This document shows positions 59,901 through 64,000 of a stretch of DNA of 64,000 nt, piece by piece. The notes below the pieces were generated by a model. The model did not search any database. It was not told the DNA's origin and saw only the letters and a list, made by a program, of their open reading frames with translations. The position numbers and the translations under genes are program-made. This DNA comes from Calycina herbarum (taxonomy: Eukaryota; Ascomycota; Leotiomycetes; Helotiales; Pezizellaceae), in assembly GCA_001414485.1 (NCBI GenBank), contig LLEY01000005.1, forward strand, positions 558,001-622,000, given 5' to 3'. The first letter of the stretch is position 1; each line of letters opens with the position of its first letter.

Positions 59901-61770
59901 GTAAGCCTTGAAGCTCATATAAAATGCATCGGCTACCACGCCATGCATGGATGGATCTTCCTCATCCAATTGTTCTACAAGAGTGTGAAGTTGATTCGAG
60001 AAGATATCCTGGTGGAAGATGTGCTTATGAACCAGGTCAAAAGCTTCCGTCATCCGCATACTCCCATCTTCAAGTATTATCAGACGTTGAGTAATGGTCA
60101 AAACAGTGAGCACAGATCGACTAAGCCACTGGACAGCAACAATCGCTTCATCTGCTTTCCATCTACTGCGAGGTTTGAAGGTAAGACTTGGAGGTTTGTC
60201 CTTGTTAGGAGCTTCGATCTCATCTACATCCAGTACAGTCAAGACATTTGACCAACAATATACCAATTTCACTTTCGATACATCACTGCCAGTTTTGGGG
60301 TCCTTGACTTTTAATTTGACCGCAGGAAACCATGCCAGGCACCCACTCATAGCACTGTGAGCAACGACTTCTTTTGGTCTCGCAGCTTTATGCTGAGTTT
60401 GAGCGATAGGTGTCGTGGAAACAATCACTAACAGGTAAGGAGTGAGCATTGCTGTCAGCCCCAAAGTATCCGTACCCCTTTCCACATTTCCGAGAGGCAG
60501 CGGTGAAAATGCAAGCACAGTGCTTGGTTTCCGAGGTTTTCCAGTGGTAGAGACATCGTTTGGATATCGCCCCAATATTCTTGTCGTTCTAACAGACCGC
60601 CCAACAGCACCCATTCCTCTGGTAGCAAGGTGTGAAAATGCCATTCCACGATCATCGGCAGAAACAAGTGCAGTATGCCGAGTTCCAAGAAAACCTAGAT
60701 GTCTTATAGGAACATCAGGGATATGGCCATCAAGAGTTCGGTTGACCATTTGGCCAGGCTCCAGGCTCGGGATATGAAGAAATGGACGAGCAGTCTTTGC
60801 AGTCTCCCACGTGAAAATACTGCCATTTGCGTGCCCTCCAGCAACAATCAAATGATCAGCCGAGATGGCAATAGAAGTTATTGCCCCGGATTCAATAGCT
60901 ATACCAGTCAGCATTTCAAGCATAGCATAAAATCACGAATAACCTACCTTTCGTTCCACGCCCTATTATGGATTTGAGATTTTGGTGATAGTCGAAAATT
61001 AAGATTATTCCTTTCGATGTGCCTAACACAATCGAAGCAGAGACTGATATACAAGTCGGTACACCAAAATTACGTTTGCCCAGTTCAGAAAATGCCTGGC
61101 CATTCATTTTCCTGAGTTTTGTCCATCTAATCACTTCCCATGGCGGGGATGGGGTATCGGTGTCACCAGAATCGAGTGGTATTTGGCTGCTTATGGAACT
61201 TTGTCTTCCGTGGTTCTTGAGATATGCGGGGGTGGGAGAGGCAGGACGTGGTATGGAGAGTGTAGAGCTTGAGAGGCGAGATTGGAATCGTCTATCGAAT
61301 GGGCGGAAAGAGGGGGTTGGACTTTCAAGGCCGGGCCTTGATGCCATTGAAGGTAATATGCTACTTCCACCAGGAGAAGACAATATCGAACCCTACAAAT
61401 ACAATCAGTTGGGTCATTGGAAGCGCTGGACCAAAAAGCGTACCTGGACAGACGGCGAATCATCTGGTATTGACATGACCGATTCGATTGGGCTCTGGGC
61501 CCCCCTTGGTAAAGCATCCAACGATCCATCCTCTGAAGCACTATCTGCGAGTCTGTTGGCCTTGTATATATTGACCCCATTCGTAATTCGCGGTGGTGTT
61601 GAGGGATTCTCTCGTTCCTCCAACAGCAATTGCCTGATACGTTCTCCCTCTGCATGGCTCCCATCTTCACTTTCCTCTATATGCAACCCATCTTGTCTCG
61701 TCCCATTGCTATCCCCATTGATTGTACTATCCTCCCCACCACTATCACTATCCGCAGAAGAGGAGCTCAT
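56928..61770 (-). CDS. VPS8: Vps8, CORVET complex subunit with RING finger
   Basis: Three exons on the minus strand: 61770-61444, 61392-60948 and 60898-56928, with introns of 51 and 49 nt. Product about 1580 residues. The N-terminus is Ser/Asp-rich (MSSSSADSDSGGEDS) with SP motifs, likely disordered. From about residue 215 a WD40-like propeller starts (FGVPTCISVSASIVLGTSKG, ISADHLIVAGGHANGSIFTW). The middle is an alpha-solenoid with clathrin-heavy-chain-type helices (DVEGIFLETLEPHILERKIV, KALVGLCNYPGDDLADDAQL). A C-terminal RING-H2-like domain (CEGCGRRVWG, ACRHIYHQSC, CPID) ends the protein. Vps8 is the Vps21/Rab5-binding subunit of the CORVET tether, needed for fusion of early endosomes. The large final exon of 3971 nt has no frame break. 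Divergent from the GPALPP-domain gene with a 515-bp spacer. Confidence 0.95.
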
Positions 61771-62285
61771 CGAGAATCGATCATGGTTCCACTCCTCGTT
61801 CAGGTCGATGCGCCGAAGTCGGTACGCTCACGGAAATGCAAAATTTCAGAACATTTCTTTCCGAAAGAGCAAGTTGATCCAGTTGTTTATTCGCGGGTCC
61901 CAAATAGTTTCCGGGGGGTAGCTGTCAAGCTTCGTAGTGGCCGTTGATAGCTCGCTGTCGGATCGATAGTGAAGAAGTCAACTCGCTTACAACGGGAGGA
62001 TCAGATGTTGACAGGACCAAGATTTTAACTTTCCCTTCACTCCCAAAGCTTTAAAAAATTGCGAATACAGGACAGAACTACTTCTCGCAGGACGCAGAAA
62101 AGGCAGCCTTATTGGTGTCACGAAACAGGCACAGCACAGAGCACAGCCTGCTCCAACAGCTTGACGCGATTCACGGATCACCGAAGACCCCGAACACGCC
62201 ATACAAGGATCTAAATTGAATCTACCTAGGCATGCATCATTAACACCACGACACCTCTACCTCAACAGTTCAACAATCGAGCACG
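61771..62285. promoter_or_regulatory. divergent promoter region, VPS8 and GPALPP-domain gene
   Basis: A 515-bp spacer between two divergent starts. It contains a CATTACACCACGACACC-like region near 62236-62255 but no motif that I can name. Both promoters and 5' UTRs should lie here. Confidence 0.6.
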
Positions 62286-63422
62286 ATGCCTCCCGTAGGC
62301 CCCGAACTTCCTCCTCATCTCACAAAGCGCAAGCGCTCAATCGACGATAACGAAGGTCCCAATTCCCCGCCACACAAAATGCAAGCAGCTGCCCCACCAG
62401 AGAAACGCGTTCTAGGACCTTCAATGCCACCGACCGCGAACCCAGACGAGGTCAATATCGACGATAGCTCAGATGATGACTGCGGGCCACTATTACCATC
62501 TGCGAAGCCTCAGGGGCCAGCAAGAGTTGCAGGACCAACTATGCCAAGTGCACAAGTGAAAGGCCCAACATTACCTACAAGAGGCCCAGTAGGACCAACT
62601 CTACCACCATCTACAAAACCCGATGAAGTAGACCTCAACGACAGCTCAGAAGATGATTTCGGTCCCTCCGCTGCAAAATCCAAACCCACAAAAGCCCCAA
62701 GCCCTCCCCCAAAACGACGAGTCCTAGGTCCCGCCCCACCACCAGCACCCCTCTCCGAACGACCCCCTCAACCCGCAGACGAAGACGATTCCTCCTCAGA
62801 CGACGACTTCGGTCCCTCCCTCCCACCAGCCCCTGGCTCAGCAGCAGAAACCCAATACCTCCTTGCCCTCTCCCTCGAAAAAGAACAAGAGGCCACGCGC
62901 GCCGCCCTCCCCGCAAAACCCCAAAGAGACGAATGGATGCTGCTCCCCCCCTCAGACTCAGACTGGACCTCGCGCGTCGACCCCACGAAACTCAAAGCGC
63001 GGAAATTCGCATCTGGGAAGGGCTCCAAGGCGCCTGCGGAGAAAGGAGGAGGAATATCAGCACTCTGGACTGAAACACCGGATGAGAAACGGAAAAGGTT
63101 GCAAGATGAGATATTAGGACGGACGGAGGTATCGCTTAATTCGACTTCTAAGCCTAGTAAGACGCGGGTGGAGAGTAAAGAGGATATCGAGACGGAGAAG
63201 CGGATAAGGGAGTATAATGAGAAGAATCGGGGCTCCAGTCTCTTAGAGAAGAGGAAGAGGGAGGGAGGGCAGAAGGAGGAGGAGGATGATCCTAGTAAGA
63301 GGGGGTTTGATAGGGAGAAGGATATGGCACTTGGCGGACAGGTCAGTCGTGTCGCGAAGAAGGATATGTTGGCCAAAGCCGCGGATTTCGGGAGTCGATT
63401 CCAGAAGGGCAATTATTTGTGA
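62286..63422 (+). CDS. GPALPP-motif / DUF3752 protein
   Basis: A single frame of 378 residues. The first half carries repeated GP-x-(L/M)-PP motifs: VGPELPP, LGPSMPP, AGPTMPS, KGPTLPT, VGPTLPP, LGPAPPP and FGPSLPP, with acidic spacers SSDDDCGP, SSEDDFGP and SSSDDDFGP. The second half is the DUF3752-like region: RDEWMLLPPSDSDW, RKFASGKGSKAPA, ISALWTETPDEKRKRLQDEI, a basic coiled-coil-like stretch (EKRIREYNEKNRGSSLLEKR), and the conserved end RGFDREKDMALGGQVSR plus GSRFQKGNYL. Homologues (GPALPP1 in animals) are nuclear and poorly understood; a link to RNA processing is often suggested but unproven. The start is the only ATG before the first motif. No intron is needed. Confidence 0.87.
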   Translation: MPPVGPELPPHLTKRKRSIDDNEGPNSPPHKMQAAAPPEKRVLGPSMPPTANPDEVNIDDSSDDDCGPLLPSAKPQGPARVAGPTMPSAQVKGPTLPTRGPVGPTLPPSTKPDEVDLNDSSEDDFGPSAAKSKPTKAPSPPPKRRVLGPAPPPAPLSERPPQPADEDDSSSDDDFGPSLPPAPGSAAETQYLLALSLEKEQEATRAALPAKPQRDEWMLLPPSDSDWTSRVDPTKLKARKFASGKGSKAPAEKGGGISALWTETPDEKRKRLQDEILGRTEVSLNSTSKPSKTRVESKEDIETEKRIREYNEKNRGSSLLEKRKREGGQKEEEDDPSKRGFDREKDMALGGQVSRVAKKDMLAKAADFGSRFQKGNYL

Positions 63423-64000
63423 ATAGCAGACAGGTTGGTATAGACGTGGTTGCTGTTGTGATATATAGGATAGGACATAACTCACTAAATAGGCAGAAGA
63501 GTTAAAAGCAATCGCAATCCACAGACCCAGGGATTGGAGAAAGGGGTCTGTCTCTGAGCTAACATCTGACAGAGAATGTGAGGATTTATGTTGGGGCATT
63601 ATAACAAGAAGCCATTTGACCTGATCACCCCACGTCGCAATATCGGAGAGCAAAGAACTTCGGAAAATAAAATCATGTAAAGTAGGAAAATAAAGTTCTC
63701 TATATTGTAATATGATACAAAAGACCTCGGATGAAATACAATACCTCTTCGTAAAATCATCTATATCTCTAAATTCTCCTACGTTTTGCAAAATCAATTT
63801 TCGACCATCAGATGAACTCGTAATATAGAAATGCCTAGTGTAGTAGAGAGTAATTGGGCTTTACTCTACCCTCCTCAACGGAATCGGGCCTTACTCAAAC
63901 ACTACTCGACCACTCGACTCTAAATTACCCCGAGTAACGTTGGGTAATTGAGTAATTTGGCATTACACTGAAAATGACATCTACGCTGACGATCTCTTAC
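63423..64000. other. intergenic, right edge of the window
   Basis: No gene is supported. Near the right edge (about 63836-63970) the sequence holds several copies of a degenerate ACTC(T/G)A / TACTC pattern with GTAATTGGG and GGGTAATTGAGTAA, which may be the margin of a repeat. The window ends before it can be assigned. Confidence 0.5.

Noticed and set aside
63243..63797. 184-codon minus-strand frame
   Set aside because: Overlaps the end of the GPALPP-domain gene antisense and has no motif.

Overview
The window is nuclear DNA of a filamentous ascomycete (Pezizomycotina). Evidence: genes are interrupted by short introns (45-145 nt, mostly GTRNGT donors, CTRAY-type branch points, YAG acceptors), the repeats carry CAG/CAA-to-stop (C-to-T) damage typical of repeat-induced point mutation (RIP), and the protein set is fungal (Sfp1-type zinc-finger factor, Vps8, Rcf2, a NACHT-family remnant). 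A Leotiomycete-like genome would fit, but I cannot place the species from sequence alone.

Layout. 1-1366: AT-rich, nothing recognisable. 1369-4568: a Tc1/mariner element with TA target duplications and 39-bp terminal inverted repeats; a Fot1/pogo-type element (about 2400-4269) with roughly 61-bp inverted repeats sits inside its transposase gene. About 4572-10530: a RIP-destroyed LINE-type retrotransposon (zinc-knuckle, endonuclease, reverse transcriptase and RNase H relics). 10533-10620: a GC-rich cluster of hairpins. 10961-14516: a patatin/NB-ARC/TPR protein of the fungal NLR class whose seven TPR units are near-identical 126-bp repeats. 14517-17606: more repeat debris, including the 3' end of another pogo-type transposase. 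17607-19381: NCS1 purine/cytosine permease. 19382-25745: gene-poor. 25746-28200: Dus3 tRNA-dihydrouridine synthase. 29054-30655: kelch-repeat protein. 31200-32129: Rcf2-like mitochondrial protein. 32130-38312: gene-poor. 38313-40554: Sfp1-like transcription factor. 40555-46963: gene-poor with local repeats. 46964-47760: unknown protein. 48233-51468: alanyl-tRNA synthetase with an apparent mitochondrial presequence. 51655-52388: unknown acidic protein, divergent from the synthetase. 52606-53273: single-pass membrane protein. About 54230-56481: broken C-terminal half of a NACHT-type NLR. 56928-61770: Vps8. 62286-63422: GPALPP/DUF3752 protein.

The conserved genes are housekeeping: tRNA modification and charging, respiratory supercomplex assembly, ribosome-biogenesis control, endosomal tethering and nucleobase uptake. 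They do not form a metabolic cluster. The accessory content is transposon graveyards and two NLR-type loci, one probably functional or recently so and one a remnant. The patatin/NB-ARC/TPR locus, wedged between RIP-killed transposons and carrying a homogenised repeat array, is the most interesting system here: a candidate allorecognition or immune receptor, with an unusual one-residue-short P-loop.
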